DNA of 64,000 nucleotides, taken from positions 1,116,001 through 1,180,000 of the forward strand of contig NZ_JACCCJ010000001.1 in the NCBI RefSeq assembly GCF_013410105.1, in the 5' to 3' direction. Source of the stretch: Sphingopyxis sp. JAI108 (GTDB taxonomy: Bacteria > Pseudomonadota > Alphaproteobacteria > Sphingomonadales > Sphingomonadaceae). Numbering within the stretch: position 1 is the first letter of the stretch; every line of letters begins with the position of its first letter. The notes under the pieces were generated by a model that did no database searches, was not told the origin of the DNA, and saw only the letters and a list, made by a program, of their open reading frames with translations. Position numbers and translations under genes: made by a program. Positions 1 to 9,751 of this stretch are shown one piece after another.

Positions 1-832
1 TCTCGGCATCGTCGAGCGTCACCAGTTCGACCACCGCGGCGTGGAGCTGGTTCTCGTCGCGCATCGGCGCGGTGCAGCCTTCGAGATAGCTCACATACGC
101 GCCCTTGTCGGCGATGATCAAAGTGCGTTCGAACTGCCCCGTATTCTCGGCATTGATGCGGAAATAGGTGCTGAGCTCCATCGGGCAGCGCACGCCCTCG
201 GGCACATAAACGAAGGTGCCGTCCGAAAAGACCGCGCAATTGAGCGCCGCGAAATAATTGTCGTGCATCGGCACGACCTTGCCGAGCCACTTCTTCACCA
301 GCTCGGGATGTTCGCGGATCGCTTCGGAAATCGAGAGGAAGATCACCCCCGCGCGCTTCAGTTCCTCGCGGAAGGTCGTCGCGACGCTGACGCTGTCGAA
401 CACCGCGTCGACCGCAACCTTGCGCGCGCCCTCGACGCCCGCGAGCACCTTCTGCTCCTCGATCGGGATGCCGAGCTTTTTATATACTTCGAGAATCTCG
501 GGATCGACCTCATCGAGGCTGCCGAGCTTCGGCTTCGGCTTCGGCGCTGCGTAATAGTACGCATCCTGATAATCGATCGGCGGCACATTGAGCTTCGCCC
601 AATCGGGCGTTTCCATCGTCTGCCAATGGCGAAAAGCCTTCAACCGCCAGTCGAGCATCCATTCGGGCTCGTTCTTCTTCGCCGAAATGAATCGGACCGT
701 ATCCTCGGTCAGCCCCTTGGGCGCGAAGTCGGTCTCGATGGTCGAGGACCAGCCATGCTCATAATCGGCGACCTTCGCTGCGGCGTCGTGCGCGGCCTGG
801 TCTTTTACGGGGAGGTCTGTGTTGTCGGTCAT
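1..832 (-). CDS. sufB: Fe-S cluster assembly protein SufB (partial)
   Basis: N-terminal about 277 residues of SufB; the rest lies beyond the left edge. SufB is the scaffold core of the SufBCD complex, which builds [Fe-S] clusters in the cytoplasm. The frame translates without a stop from MTDNTDLP. It contains [19 protein letters not shown] and [19 protein letters not shown], both characteristic SufB stretches. The ATG overlaps the stop of the upstream Rrf2 regulator by four bases (ATGA), so the two are co-transcribed and probably translationally coupled. Expected sufC/sufD downstream are outside the window. Identification is confident. Confidence 0.95.
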   Translation of the reverse strand, partial: MTDNTDLPVKDQAAHDAAAKVADYEHGWSSTIETDFAPKGLTEDTVRFISAKKNEPEWMLDWRLKAFRHWQTMETPDWAKLNVPPIDYQDAYYYAAPKPKPKLGSLDEVDPEILEVYKKLGIPIEEQKVLAGVEGARKVAVDAVFDSVSVATTFREELKRAGVIFLSISEAIREHPELVKKWLGKVVPMHDNYFAALNCAVFSDGTFVYVPEGVRCPMELSTYFRINAENTGQFERTLIIADKGAYVSYLEGCTAPMRDENQLHAAVVELVTLDDAE

Positions 833-1290
833 AATCTGATCTCGTCGCCGGCCAATACCGGGATCGGCGGAGGGGAGGGGAGTTTCGGTGCGACGCTCAA
901 GGTCGCGAGGCTGATCTCTTGCAACGCCCCGCGCACCGCGCCGTTCACGACGCCCCAATGCGGCTGCACCTTGCAGCTGCCCTCGAGCGAGCAATCGTGT
1001 CGCCCTTCGGCCACACAGGACGTCAGGGCGATCGGTCCTTCGACCGCTTCGATGATGTCGGCGACACTGATCGCCGCCGCGGGCCGCGCGAGCCGCACCC
1101 CGCCGCCGCTGCCGCGCGACGCGACGAGCAGGCCGGCGCGCGCGAGCTGGCTTACCAGCTTCTGTGCGGTCGGCCCCGGAATGCCCGTTTGTTCGGCCAG
1201 CATGCCCGCATGAATCGGTACCGACCCGCATTGGCGGGCGGCGGCGCTCATCAGCACCACGGCATAATCGGCAAGGTTCGACAGGCGCAT
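829..1290 (-). CDS. Rrf2-family SUF operon regulator
   Basis: 153-aa Rrf2/IscR-type transcription factor, the first gene of a suf operon. The N-terminal winged helix-turn-helix ([14 protein letters not shown] through GGGVRLARP, residues 1-70) is typical. A three-cysteine cluster, SC-x7-C-x5-C near residues 91-106, matches the [2Fe-2S] ligands of IscR-like sensors. Family knowledge suggests it senses Fe-S status and represses suf when holo. The gene overlaps sufB by four bases. An imperfect palindrome about 37 bp upstream of its ATG fits an autoregulatory operator. It matches the SUF-associated Rrf2 subgroup better than true IscR, so no symbol is given. Confidence 0.9.
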   Translation of the reverse strand: MRLSNLADYAVVLMSAAARQCGSVPIHAGMLAEQTGIPGPTAQKLVSQLARAGLLVASRGSGGGVRLARPAAAISVADIIEAVEGPIALTSCVAEGRHDCSLEGSCKVQPHWGVVNGAVRGALQEISLATLSVAPKLPSPPPIPVLAGDEIRL

Positions 1291-1326
1291 GTTCTTTTCC
1301 GTCGCAATTGCGAACGATTCTTAACT

Positions 1327-1341
1327 GGACTAAATTACTCC
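1327..1341. promoter_or_regulatory. Putative Rrf2/IscR-type operator
   Basis: GGACTAAATTACTCC is a 15-bp imperfect palindrome (GGA.TAA-A-TTA.TCC) in the AT-rich region just upstream of the Rrf2-sufB operon. It resembles the GACT-A/T-rich-AGTC core known for IscR-type boxes. Binding is inferred from position and sequence only. Confidence 0.5.
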
Positions 1342-1402
1342 ACTTACATAGGCGGTCGGTTCATGCGGCGCAAGGTCGGAGCCTTCGCATAGCTTTGCGG
1401 TG

Positions 1403-1442
1403 AAAAAAAAGGCACCCATCCGGCCGAAGCCAAATGAGTGCC
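1403..1442 (-). terminator. Rho-independent terminator
   Basis: Read on the minus strand, nine-base arms GGCACTCAT / ATGGGTGCC (one G-T type mismatch) enclose a 14-nt loop and are followed by TTTTTTTT. It lies about 140 bp downstream of the AraC-type gene and is the likely end of that transcript. Confidence 0.75.
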
Positions 1443-1580
1443 AAGATGAAGGTCTCAAGTCCTCGAAAGAGGATGAGCTCTTCTGGGTCGCAGGGAGGGA
1501 TTATGCTCCCGCGCCGATTCGCGATTGGATGAAAACGCCAAAACGACGGGACAGATAATTTTCGAAGGTTAACGGCCGTC

Positions 1581-2468
1581 TCAGGTTTCCGAAACGAGCG
1601 GGCTGACTTTGCCCGCAAGCTGCTTGCGGCCCTTTGTAGTCGCCTCTGTATAGCTCGTCGGCTTGCCGAGCTGGCCGGGGGTCGCGCCCGCAAAGCGCTT
1701 GATCTCGCGGATCAGGTGCGACTGATCGTAGAAGGCATCGCCGAGCTGCGCCGCGTCGAGACCTTCGCCGCGTGCGAGCGCCGACGCCGCGCGCACCGCG
1801 CGATATTTGCGCGCGAGCATCCGCGGCGACAGGCCGTAATAGCGCTTGGTCATCCGCTCGACCGAACGGATCGACATGCCGGTCGCCTCGACGAGTTCGG
1901 GGACCTGCGGCGACGGCGATTCGGTCAGCCAGCCATCGACGGTGCGGATAAACCACATCGGTGCGGGCTCATTCTGTTTGAGGACTTCGCGCGCGAAGTT
2001 ATTGCCGATGATCAGCTTTTCCTCGACGCTTGCGGCTTTTTCCAGCGCGGTCGCGACCTCCTCAATCCACGGACCGAACAGGTCGGCGGCGTCCATCGCG
2101 CGGTCGGTCAGCTTCTCGGCATCGTCGCCCATCAGCGCCGCCCAGCCTGAGGGCAGCATGCCGAATCCGAACATCTGGGTCGCGCAGTTGCTGATCGCGC
2201 GGACGCGGCCGCTGGTCGGCCCGACGATGTTGGCCTTGCACACCGCGGAGCGGTGGCCATCGGCGAAGACATATTCGCCGTCGGCGGCGGTCACGAAACG
2301 GAATTGCGGTCGATCGGCGCGCTCATATTCGTCGAAACGCGGCATGTTGATGCGCGCAAAATAGAAACTCGACACCATGTCCGCCAGATCGGGATCGGGC
2401 GGAAAATAATGTAGTTCGAACGGCGCGCTGCCGTCCACGCCCAACGGCGAGGTGGAAGTTTGCGACAT
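1581..2468 (-). CDS. AraC-family transcriptional regulator
   Basis: 295 aa. The C-terminal part (about residues 175-270) carries the AraC double helix-turn-helix: MSIRSVERMTKRYYGLSPRM, then DAFYDQSHLIREIKRFAGATPGQL, the signature second HTH. The N-terminal half starts ELHYFPPDPDLADMVSSFYF and resembles the uncharacterised sensor domain of AraC proteins with a DUF6597-like region. The effector is unknown. It is a single-gene unit with its own terminator. It is convergent with nothing and lies next to a DUF885 lipoprotein on the same strand, 99 bp away. Confidence 0.88.
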   Translation of the reverse strand: MSQTSTSPLGVDGSAPFELHYFPPDPDLADMVSSFYFARINMPRFDEYERADRPQFRFVTAADGEYVFADGHRSAVCKANIVGPTSGRVRAISNCATQMFGFGMLPSGWAALMGDDAEKLTDRAMDAADLFGPWIEEVATALEKAASVEEKLIIGNNFAREVLKQNEPAPMWFIRTVDGWLTESPSPQVPELVEATGMSIRSVERMTKRYYGLSPRMLARKYRAVRAASALARGEGLDAAQLGDAFYDQSHLIREIKRFAGATPGQLGKPTSYTEATTKGRKQLAGKVSPLVSET

Positions 2469-2567
2469 CAGACCGAGACCCCGACAGCCTTTCCCCGGCT
2501 GCCTTCTTATCTGGGGTAAATCATTTGCGTTTCATACCCGCGCGTCAAGCGCCAATCGTCAATTTGC

Positions 2568-4394
2568 TTAACCCTTCTGCGCGGCGATCCAGTTATCGAC
2601 CCGCCTTTCGAGGATGTCGAGCGGAACCGGACCCGATTCGAGCACGACGTCGTGGAAGGCACGAAAATCGAATTTTTCGCCGAGGGCAGCCTGCGCGCGG
2701 CCGCGCAATTCCATGATCTTGAGCTTGCCGATCAGATAGGCGGTCGCCTGTCCCGGATAGACGATATAGCGTTCGATCGCTTTTTCGATGTCGCCGTCGG
2801 GATTGGGGGTGTTGTCCTTCAGATACTGGATCGCCTGCTCGCGGCTCCAGCGCTTGTCGTGGATGCCCGTGTCGACGACGAGCCGGCACGCGCGCCACAA
2901 TTCCATGCCGAGACGACCGAAATCGCTGTAGGGATCGGTGTAGAATCCCATGTCCTTGGCGAGTTCCTCGGTATAAAGGCCCCAACCCTCGGTGTAGGCG
3001 GTGAAGCCGCCGAAGCGGCGGAAGGGCGGCAGGCCGGTCAGTTCGGTCTGCACCGCGCGCTGGAGGTGATGGCCCGGGATGCCCTCATGATAGGCGAGCG
3101 CCTCGAGCTCGGTCTTCGACATGTCGCGAAGGTCATAGAGGTTCACATAATAGGTTCCCGGTCGCGACCCGTCGGGCGAGGGCGACTGATAGAAAGCCTT
3201 GCCTGCCGACTTTTCGCGGAACGCCTCGACCGCCTTCACCTGCAGGTGCGCCTTGGGCAGCGTGTTGAAGAAGGCGGGCAGGCGCGCCTCCATCGCCTTC
3301 ACCTTGGCATCGACGTCGGCGAGATAGGCTTCGCGCGTCGTGTAGAAATATTGCGGGCTGGTGCGCAGGTGCACGAAAAATTGCTGTAGCGTGCCCTTGA
3401 AGCCGACCTTCGCCATGATCGTCTTCATCTCGCCATGAATGCGCGCGACTTCGGCGAGGCCGAGATCGTGGATTTGCGCCGCTGTCATGTCGGTGGTCGT
3501 GTAATTGGCGAGCAGCGCCTCATAATAGGCCTTGCCGTCGGGCAGCCGCCAGACGCCGTCCGCGGTCGGCGCACCGGGTTGCTGGCGTTTCATTTCGGCA
3601 AGCAGGCGGGTGTAGGCGGGGCCGGCGCTCGTCGACCACGCCGATTTGGCGGCACCGACCAGCCGGGCCTTTTCGGCGGCCGCGATGTCGAGCTTTTCGA
3701 CCTTGGCGGTGATATCCTCGATCAGCGCGTTGTCCGGCTTCAGCAGATTCTCGATGTCCGAGATGACATAGGCATAGACCCATTTGGGGGGCTGGATGCC
3801 CAGCTTCGCGCGTTCGGCCGACTGCGCGGTCAGCGCGTCGATCACCGGGCCGATGCCGCGGATGCGTTCGACATAGGCTTCGGCCTCGCCGACGTTCGAT
3901 ACGCGGTGGATGTTGATCAGGAACGCCGGCATCTGGCTTTGCGCGCCGCGCATCTGGTTGAACAGATAATTATGGTGGCGATAGGCGAACAGGCTCTCCT
4001 CGCGCGCGGCCTGCGCGTTGAACAGCTCGAACGACAGCGCATCGTCGGACGACAGGCTGGCTGGGTCGTAGCTGCCACGCATCGCGGCGGCGGTCGCCTG
4101 CTGCAGCTTGTGCCGCGCGACCTCTGCCTCGTCGCTCACCTCGTCCCATTTGCCGTAATCGCCGTCGCGGATTCCGCGATACGCCTTGGTCTCTGGCGAA
4201 AGCGACAGCTGCGCCTCGTCATATTTCTGGAAAAAATCGGCGAGCGGGGCGCCGGCGGGCGTTCCGGGAGGGGGCGGCGCGGCAGGCGCCGAGGCGGTCG
4301 CCGGCGCCTGATCGATCGCGGCGGGGGCGCAGCCCGCCACGGCGAGCAGCAGCAGGCCGGTGGACATATTGGCGGCAAGGCGAAGGTGCGACAC
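2568..4394 (-). CDS. DUF885 family lipoprotein (putative metallopeptidase)
   Basis: 608 aa. The N-terminus MSHLRLAANMSTGLLLLAVAGC is a signal peptide ending in a lipobox (AVAGC), so the protein is predicted to be a periplasmic or outer-membrane lipoprotein. An Ala/Pro-rich linker follows. The body is DUF885, with the HExxH-like motif AYHEGIPGHHLQ near residue 435, the putative zinc site of these M2/M32-like peptidases. Downstream stretches such as RFGGFTAYTEGWGLY are typical. The substrate is unknown. It is divergent from pyrD with an 82-bp gap. Confidence 0.9.
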   Translation of the reverse strand: MSHLRLAANMSTGLLLLAVAGCAPAAIDQAPATASAPAAPPPPGTPAGAPLADFFQKYDEAQLSLSPETKAYRGIRDGDYGKWDEVSDEAEVARHKLQQATAAAMRGSYDPASLSSDDALSFELFNAQAAREESLFAYRHHNYLFNQMRGAQSQMPAFLINIHRVSNVGEAEAYVERIRGIGPVIDALTAQSAERAKLGIQPPKWVYAYVISDIENLLKPDNALIEDITAKVEKLDIAAAEKARLVGAAKSAWSTSAGPAYTRLLAEMKRQQPGAPTADGVWRLPDGKAYYEALLANYTTTDMTAAQIHDLGLAEVARIHGEMKTIMAKVGFKGTLQQFFVHLRTSPQYFYTTREAYLADVDAKVKAMEARLPAFFNTLPKAHLQVKAVEAFREKSAGKAFYQSPSPDGSRPGTYYVNLYDLRDMSKTELEALAYHEGIPGHHLQRAVQTELTGLPPFRRFGGFTAYTEGWGLYTEELAKDMGFYTDPYSDFGRLGMELWRACRLVVDTGIHDKRWSREQAIQYLKDNTPNPDGDIEKAIERYIVYPGQATAYLIGKLKIMELRGRAQAALGEKFDFRAFHDVVLESGPVPLDILERRVDNWIAAQKG

Positions 4395-4476
4395 GATTTT
4401 CTCCCGGTTTTTTCAAGCATTCATGCTGGCCCGAGGGGGGCTTGCCATAGCGCCCCGCTCGGCGCAATGGCGGGCC

Positions 4477-5547
4477 ATGTCGCTCTTCGCCTCGCTTACC
4501 GACGCCGCCTATGCGCTCGTCCGCCCGATCGTCCACGCCACCGACGGCGAAGCCGCGCACAATCTGACGCTTGGCGCGCTCCAGCCATTGCCGCGCGCGC
4601 GGCACGCGCTGACGAGCGCGGTGCTCGCGACCCAATTCGCGGGGCTCCGGTTTCCCAACCCCGTCGGCCTCGCGCCCGGCTTCGACAAGGACGCCCGCGT
4701 CGCGCATGCGATGCCGCATTTCGGGTTCGGCTTTGTCGAGGTCGGCACGCTGACCCCGCTGCAGCAGGACGGCAACCCGCGCCCGCGGCTGTTCCGGCTG
4801 GTCGAGGACCGGGCGGTGATCAACCGCATGGGGTTCAACAATGGCGGGCAGGCGGCGGCAGCCGAGCGAATCCGCTGCCTGCGCCGCCACGGCCTGCCGG
4901 TGCCGCTCGGCATCAACATCGGCGCGAACAAGGACAGCGCCGACCGCATCGCGGACTATGCGAAGGGCGCGGCGGCGATGGCGCCGCTCGCCGACTATCT
5001 GACGGTCAATATCTCGTCGCCGAATACGCCGGGCCTCCGGGCGCTCCAGGACAAGGGCGCGCTCGAGGCGCTGCTCGACGGCGTCGCGGCCGCGCAGCCG
5101 CCGGGAGCGGCAAAGCCCGTGTTCCTGAAGGTGGCGCCCGATCTCGAACCCGCGGACATCGACGACATCGTAGCCGTCGCCTTCGACAAGGGGCTGGCCG
5201 CGGTCATCGTCTCGAACACCACGATCGAACGCCCTGTGCTCGCCTCGCGCCATGCGGGGGAAGCCGGCGGCCTGTCGGGCGCTCCGCTTGCCGGGCTGGC
5301 GCTTCGGCGCGTCAAGGATTTCCACGCTGCGAGCGGGGGCAAGCTGCCGCTCGTCGCCGCGGGAGGGATTGCATCGGCGGACGACGCGTGGGGGCGCATT
5401 CGCGCCGGCGCCGGGCTGGTCCAGATCTATTCGGCGATGGTCTATGAAGGCCCGGGTCTCGCGGCGCGGATCGCGCATGGCCTTGAAAAGCTCGCCGCGC
5501 GCGACGGTTTCGCGCGTGTAGCCGACGCGGTGGGCACCGCACACTGA
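4477..5547 (+). CDS. pyrD: Dihydroorotate dehydrogenase (quinone), class 2
   Basis: 356 aa. Oxidises dihydroorotate to orotate in pyrimidine synthesis, passing electrons to quinone at the membrane. The N-terminal helix region (MSLFASLTDAAYALVRPIVH) is the membrane-associating extension of class 2 enzymes. FMN/substrate motifs include FPNPVGLAPGFDKDA, NRMGFNNGG, LTVNISSPNTPGLR and the C-terminal AAGGIASADDAW. The frame opens earlier (4360), but ATG 4477 gives the family N-terminus. There is no clear Shine-Dalgarno at this ATG. Confidence 0.96.
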   Translation: MSLFASLTDAAYALVRPIVHATDGEAAHNLTLGALQPLPRARHALTSAVLATQFAGLRFPNPVGLAPGFDKDARVAHAMPHFGFGFVEVGTLTPLQQDGNPRPRLFRLVEDRAVINRMGFNNGGQAAAAERIRCLRRHGLPVPLGINIGANKDSADRIADYAKGAAAMAPLADYLTVNISSPNTPGLRALQDKGALEALLDGVAAAQPPGAAKPVFLKVAPDLEPADIDDIVAVAFDKGLAAVIVSNTTIERPVLASRHAGEAGGLSGAPLAGLALRRVKDFHAASGGKLPLVAAGGIASADDAWGRIRAGAGLVQIYSAMVYEGPGLAARIAHGLEKLAARDGFARVADAVGTAH

Positions 5548-5588
5548 CGGGGTTGCGTTGGCCCGAGGGCCACGCCAATGTCGCGGCC

Positions 5589-7280
5589 ATGTTGAAAAGA
5601 TTCCTCCCGCTTGCCGCGCTCGTCACCTTCATCCTCCCGTCGCTCGCCGCCGCGCAGGGCGTAACCTCGTCGGCCGACCCGCGCGCGACCGAGGCGGGGC
5701 GCGAAATTTTGCACCAAGGCGGCACCGCAGCCGACGCTGCCGTCGCCATGGTCGCGGTGCTGACGCTGGTCGAACCGCAGTCGAGCGGCATCGGCGGCGG
5801 CGGCTTCATGTTGCACCACAATGCACAGGACGGCAGCATCTCGACGATCGACGGTCGCGAAATGGCGCCGGCGGCGGCAAAGCCCGGACGCTTCCTCGGT
5901 CCCGACGGGACGCCGCGGGGCTATATGGACGTCATTCCCGGCGGGCTGTCGGTGGGAGTCCCCGGCAATATGCGCCTGATGGAAATGGCGCACAGGAAAT
6001 GGGGCAAGCTCGAATGGAAGGCGCTGTTCCAGCCCGCGATCAAGCTTGCCGAGGAGGGCTTTCTCGTCACCCCCGCGCTGAACAATTGGCTCGTCCAGTT
6101 CGAGCCGATGTGGAAGGATTTTCCCGACGCGCGCGCAATCTATTATGTCGACGGCAAGCCCGCGCCGGTCGGTACGCGGCTCAAGAACCCCGCCTATGCC
6201 GCGATCCTGCGCGACATTGCGGCGCGCGGCCCCGAGGCCTTTTACTCGGGCGCGAATGCAAAGGCGATCGCCGATGCGGTGGCAAAGGCCCCGCGCAACG
6301 CGACGCAGCTTACGGCGAAGGATCTCGCCGCCTATACGGCGAAGGAACGTCCCGCCGTCTGCACCAGCTATCGCGTCTACAAGGTCTGCGGCATGGGACC
6401 GCCCTCGTCGGGCGCGACCACCGTTTTCGGCATCCTCGGTCTGGTCGAGGGTTGGGACATGAAGGCGATGGGCAAGGACAATCCTATGAGCTGGCATCTG
6501 CTCGCTGAAGCGATGCAGCTCAGCTATGCCGATCGTGCCGCCTATCTCGGCGATGCCGATTTCGTCGACGTTCCGGTTAAGGGCTTGCTCGACAAGGCGT
6601 ATCTTGACCAGCGCCGCCAGCTCATCTCGCCTTACGGCGCCGCGGGCCGCTACGAGCCCGGAACCCCGCCGGGCGCGAAGCCGCGCGCCGCTGCGCCGGC
6701 GATTCCCGAACAGGGCACGACGCATTTCGTCACCGTCGATGCCGCTGGCAATGTCGTATCGATGACCTCGACCGTCGAAAGCATTTTCGGTAGCCAGCTC
6801 ATCGCCAACGGCTATTTTCTCAACAACGAACTCACCGATTTCGACCTTGCGCCGATGAAGGACGGTGTGCCGACGGCGAACCGCGTGGAGGCTGGCAAAC
6901 GCCCGCTCTCTTCGATGTCTCCGACGATCGTTTACGGTCCCGACGGCAAGGTCGTGCTTGCGGTCGGATCGGCGGGCGGCAAGCGCATCATCATGCACGT
7001 CACCAAGGTGCTAATCGGCGTGCTCGACTGGGGACTTGATGCGAAGTCGGCGATGGAACTGCCCAATCTCTTCTTCGGAAAGGATGGCGTGCTGATCGAA
7101 AACAATGCAGCAGGGCAGGCGATCGCCGCGAAGATGAAACCGTTCGGTTACAGCTTCACCGCCACCGGACTCGGCTCCAAACTCAACGCGGTCGAACGCA
7201 CCGCGGCGGGCTATCGGGGCGCCGCAGATCCGCGCGGCCCCGGCAGCTCGTCGATCGACGGCGCGCCGGCACAGAATTAA
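5589..7280 (+). CDS. ggt: Gamma-glutamyltransferase (periplasmic)
   Basis: 563 aa. Transfers or hydrolyses the gamma-glutamyl group of glutathione. The signal peptide MLKRFLPLAALVTFILPSLAAA points to export. The large-subunit motif is SSGIGGGGFMLHHN. The autocleavage site is GTTHF, with Thr377 the predicted nucleophile at the start of the small subunit, followed by FVTVDAAGNVVSMTSTVES. PLSSMSPTIV and AVGSAGGKRI are further conserved blocks. The start was chosen at ATG 5589 because it begins the signal peptide. It lies 41 bp after pyrD. A second, more divergent family member is at 24695-26545. Confidence 0.95.
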   Translation: MLKRFLPLAALVTFILPSLAAAQGVTSSADPRATEAGREILHQGGTAADAAVAMVAVLTLVEPQSSGIGGGGFMLHHNAQDGSISTIDGREMAPAAAKPGRFLGPDGTPRGYMDVIPGGLSVGVPGNMRLMEMAHRKWGKLEWKALFQPAIKLAEEGFLVTPALNNWLVQFEPMWKDFPDARAIYYVDGKPAPVGTRLKNPAYAAILRDIAARGPEAFYSGANAKAIADAVAKAPRNATQLTAKDLAAYTAKERPAVCTSYRVYKVCGMGPPSSGATTVFGILGLVEGWDMKAMGKDNPMSWHLLAEAMQLSYADRAAYLGDADFVDVPVKGLLDKAYLDQRRQLISPYGAAGRYEPGTPPGAKPRAAAPAIPEQGTTHFVTVDAAGNVVSMTSTVESIFGSQLIANGYFLNNELTDFDLAPMKDGVPTANRVEAGKRPLSSMSPTIVYGPDGKVVLAVGSAGGKRIIMHVTKVLIGVLDWGLDAKSAMELPNLFFGKDGVLIENNAAGQAIAAKMKPFGYSFTATGLGSKLNAVERTAAGYRGAADPRGPGSSSIDGAPAQN

Positions 7281-7329
7281 TCCAACGAAAACAGAACAGA
7301 AGCAATGAATCTCCCTGGAGAGAGGCAGA

Positions 7330-9159
7330 ATGAAGCTTGAAAACCCCCATCTCGACCATTTTCCGAGTCTGGTCGCGATGTTCTTCGACCGCGCGGGGCG
7401 CGGCGGCGAAGATCCCTTCCTGTGGCGCAAGGCCGACCGCGCGTGGCAGCCGCTGAGCTGGCGGCAGGTCGCGAACCAGGTCGCCGCGCTCGCACACAAT
7501 CTGCGCGAACTCGGCCTCAAGGAGGGCGACCGGGTGGTGCTGGTCAGCGAGAACCGGCCCGAATGGTGCATCGCCGACCTCGGCATCATGGCCGCCGGCT
7601 GCATCACGGTACCGACCTACACGACCAACACCGAACGCGATCACCAGCATATCCTCGACAACAGCGGAGCAAAAGCGGTGATCGTCTCGACCGCGAAGCT
7701 CGCGCGGACGCTGATGCCGGCGGTGATGCGTTCCGAGGCGCATATCGTCATCACGATGGAAGGCCTGCGTGTCGGCCAGCAGGGCGAGGTCACGGTCCAC
7801 GACTGGGCGCCACTTGTAGAGGGCGGCGAGACCTGGATCGAGGAGACCAAGGCGCGCGGGCTCGGCGTCAAGCGCGAGGATACCGCCTGCCTCATCTACA
7901 CCAGCGGCACCGGCGGCGCGCCGCGCGGGGTGATGCAGCATCACGGCGCGATCCTCCATAATGCGGCGGGCGCGGCGGAGGTGCTCGTCAACGATTTCGG
8001 TATCGGCGACGAAGAGGTTTTCCTCTCCTTCCTGCCGCTGAGCCACGCCTATGAACATTCGGGCGGCCAGTTCCTGCCGATCATGGTCGGCGCGCAAATC
8101 TATTACAGCGAGGGGCTCGAGAAGCTCGTCTCGAACATCGAGGAGACGCGTCCGACGATCATGGTCGTCGTGCCGCGCCTGTTCGAGGTGATCCGCGCGC
8201 GGATGATCAAATCGGTCGAGAAACAGGGCAAGCTCGCCAACTGGATGCTGAACCAGGCGCTGCGCGTCGGCGAAAAGGATTATGAGCGCCGCATGGGCGT
8301 GCTCGACCGTCCGGTCGACCTCATCCTCGACAAATTATTCCGTCCCAAGATCCAAAAGCGCTTTGGCGGCCGGATGAAGGCGCTGGTGTCGGGCGGCGCG
8401 CCGCTCAATCCCGAAATCGGCGTCTTCTTCCACTCGATCGGGCTGACGCTCTTGCAGGGCTATGGCCAGACCGAGGCGGGGCCGGTGATCAGCTGCAACC
8501 GCCCGAGCGCGGGGATCAAGATGGACACCGTGGGCCCGCCGCTGATGAACACCGAAGTCCGGATCGCCGACGACGGCGAGATCTGCGTTCGCGGCGAACT
8601 CGTCATGAAGGGCTATTGGCGCAACCACGCCGAGACCGAGCGCGTGCTCATCCCCGATCCGGCCGCCCCCGAAGCGGGGCCGTGGCTCCACACCGGCGAC
8701 ATCGGGCATATCGACGGGCAAGGCCGTATCGTCATCACCGACCGCAAGAAGGATCTGATCGTCAACGACAAGGGCGACAATGTCTCGCCGCAGCGGGTGG
8801 AGGGCATGTTGACGCTCCAGCCCGAAATCCTGCAGGCGATGGTTTACGGCGACAAGCGCCCGCATCTGGTCGGCATTCTCGTCCCCGATCCCGAATGGGC
8901 GGCCGAATGGGCCGAGGTCGAGGGGCTGCCCAAGGATATGAAGTTGCTGCGCGAGCATGAGAAGTTCCGCGCCGCGCTGCGCGCCGCGATCGACCGCGTC
9001 AACGGCCAGCTCTCGGTGATCGAAAAGGTGCGCAAGTTCGACTTCGCCGACGAAGCGTTCACGATCGAGAACGAGCAGATGACGCCGTCGATGAAGATCC
9101 GGCGCCACATTTTGAAGCAGGTTTATGCGGACAAGATCGCAGCCCTCTATAGGGCGTGA
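7330..9159 (+). CDS. AMP-dependent (long-chain) acyl-CoA synthetase
   Basis: 609 aa. Activates a carboxylic acid, probably a fatty acid, through an acyl-adenylate to acyl-CoA. The ATP-binding P-loop LIYTSGTGGAPRGVM is near residue 190. GYGQTEAG and the hinge region TGDIGHIDGQGRIVITDRKKD follow. KNDKGDN-type residues near VNDKGDNVSPQRVE resemble long-chain FadD/FAA-like enzymes. A good Shine-Dalgarno (GAGAGG) precedes ATG 7330. The chain length of the substrate cannot be read from sequence. It is followed by an inverted repeat. Confidence 0.92.
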   Translation: MKLENPHLDHFPSLVAMFFDRAGRGGEDPFLWRKADRAWQPLSWRQVANQVAALAHNLRELGLKEGDRVVLVSENRPEWCIADLGIMAAGCITVPTYTTNTERDHQHILDNSGAKAVIVSTAKLARTLMPAVMRSEAHIVITMEGLRVGQQGEVTVHDWAPLVEGGETWIEETKARGLGVKREDTACLIYTSGTGGAPRGVMQHHGAILHNAAGAAEVLVNDFGIGDEEVFLSFLPLSHAYEHSGGQFLPIMVGAQIYYSEGLEKLVSNIEETRPTIMVVVPRLFEVIRARMIKSVEKQGKLANWMLNQALRVGEKDYERRMGVLDRPVDLILDKLFRPKIQKRFGGRMKALVSGGAPLNPEIGVFFHSIGLTLLQGYGQTEAGPVISCNRPSAGIKMDTVGPPLMNTEVRIADDGEICVRGELVMKGYWRNHAETERVLIPDPAAPEAGPWLHTGDIGHIDGQGRIVITDRKKDLIVNDKGDNVSPQRVEGMLTLQPEILQAMVYGDKRPHLVGILVPDPEWAAEWAEVEGLPKDMKLLREHEKFRAALRAAIDRVNGQLSVIEKVRKFDFADEAFTIENEQMTPSMKIRRHILKQVYADKIAALYRA

Positions 9160-9170
9160 TCTTGGCAGGT

Positions 9171-9221
9171 GCAGGCGGGGGTGCGACCCGAAGAGCTCGG
9201 CGCAAACCGGACCCCGCCTGC
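9171..9221. repeat. Inverted repeat downstream of acyl-CoA synthetase
   Basis: GCAGGCGGGG at 9171-9180 is exactly reversed by CCCCGCCTGC at 9212-9221, with a 31-nt loop. It lies between two convergent genes. There is no T-tract, so it is a hairpin or repeat-family palindrome rather than a clear terminator. Confidence 0.55.
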
Positions 9222-9237
9222 GGCTGAACGCAAGGGC

Positions 9238-9684
9238 TCAGCCTTTGTCCCCCTCCGGTTTGCGATAGGGGACGAATTCGCCGAAAACGCAGGTCGGGCC
9301 GCGAATGCCGCTCGACCGGTCGACCAGATGAAAGAAATCGCCTTCACAGGTCGACGACCCGAACTGGCGCACCACCATGATGTCGCTGTCGCGCGCGAGG
9401 CCGGGGCAGCTGCTTTTCAGGTCGTTGCGATACACGAGATTGCCGCCCGAACGATAGAGCAGGATGCTGTCGGACACGCGGATCGTCTCGTTGGTGCGAT
9501 AGCTCGGCAGGCATTTCATCGGTTCGCCCGGAACCTTGCCGGCAAGCTGCTTGTCAAGCCGCTCGGCCTGTTTGGGCGTAAGCGCCGCCGTGCCGGCTTC
9601 GGCGGAGCCAGCGGGCGCGCAACTGGCGACCAGCGGCACGGCCGCGGTCAACAGCGCGGCAGCCATCAGGTTCAGCTTCGCCAT
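9238..9684 (-). CDS. Putative lipoprotein (DUF6491-like)
   Basis: 148 aa. The N-terminus MAKLNLMAAALLTAAVPLVASC is a signal peptide with a possible lipobox (LVASC). The mature part has four further cysteines (MKCLPSYR, SSCPGL, STCEGD, PTCVFG) and phrases such as LLYRSGGNLVYRN. That pattern resembles the small secreted DUF6491 family, but I am recalling this rather than aligning it. Function is unknown. It is a single gene, convergent with the acyl-CoA synthetase and 67 bp upstream of gloB. Confidence 0.75.
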   Translation of the reverse strand: MAKLNLMAAALLTAAVPLVASCAPAGSAEAGTAALTPKQAERLDKQLAGKVPGEPMKCLPSYRTNETIRVSDSILLYRSGGNLVYRNDLKSSCPGLARDSDIMVVRQFGSSTCEGDFFHLVDRSSGIRGPTCVFGEFVPYRKPEGDKG

Positions 9685-9751
9685 GAAAATGCTCCTTGTG
9701 ATCGGCCACTATGGCCGTTGCAGATGAATAGGCGCTGAAGCGGCGACGGCA

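Noticed and set aside
3435..5447. 670-codon open frame on the plus strand
   Set aside because: Antisense to the DUF885 lipoprotein and out of frame with pyrD. Arg/Gly-rich translation typical of a high-GC shadow frame.
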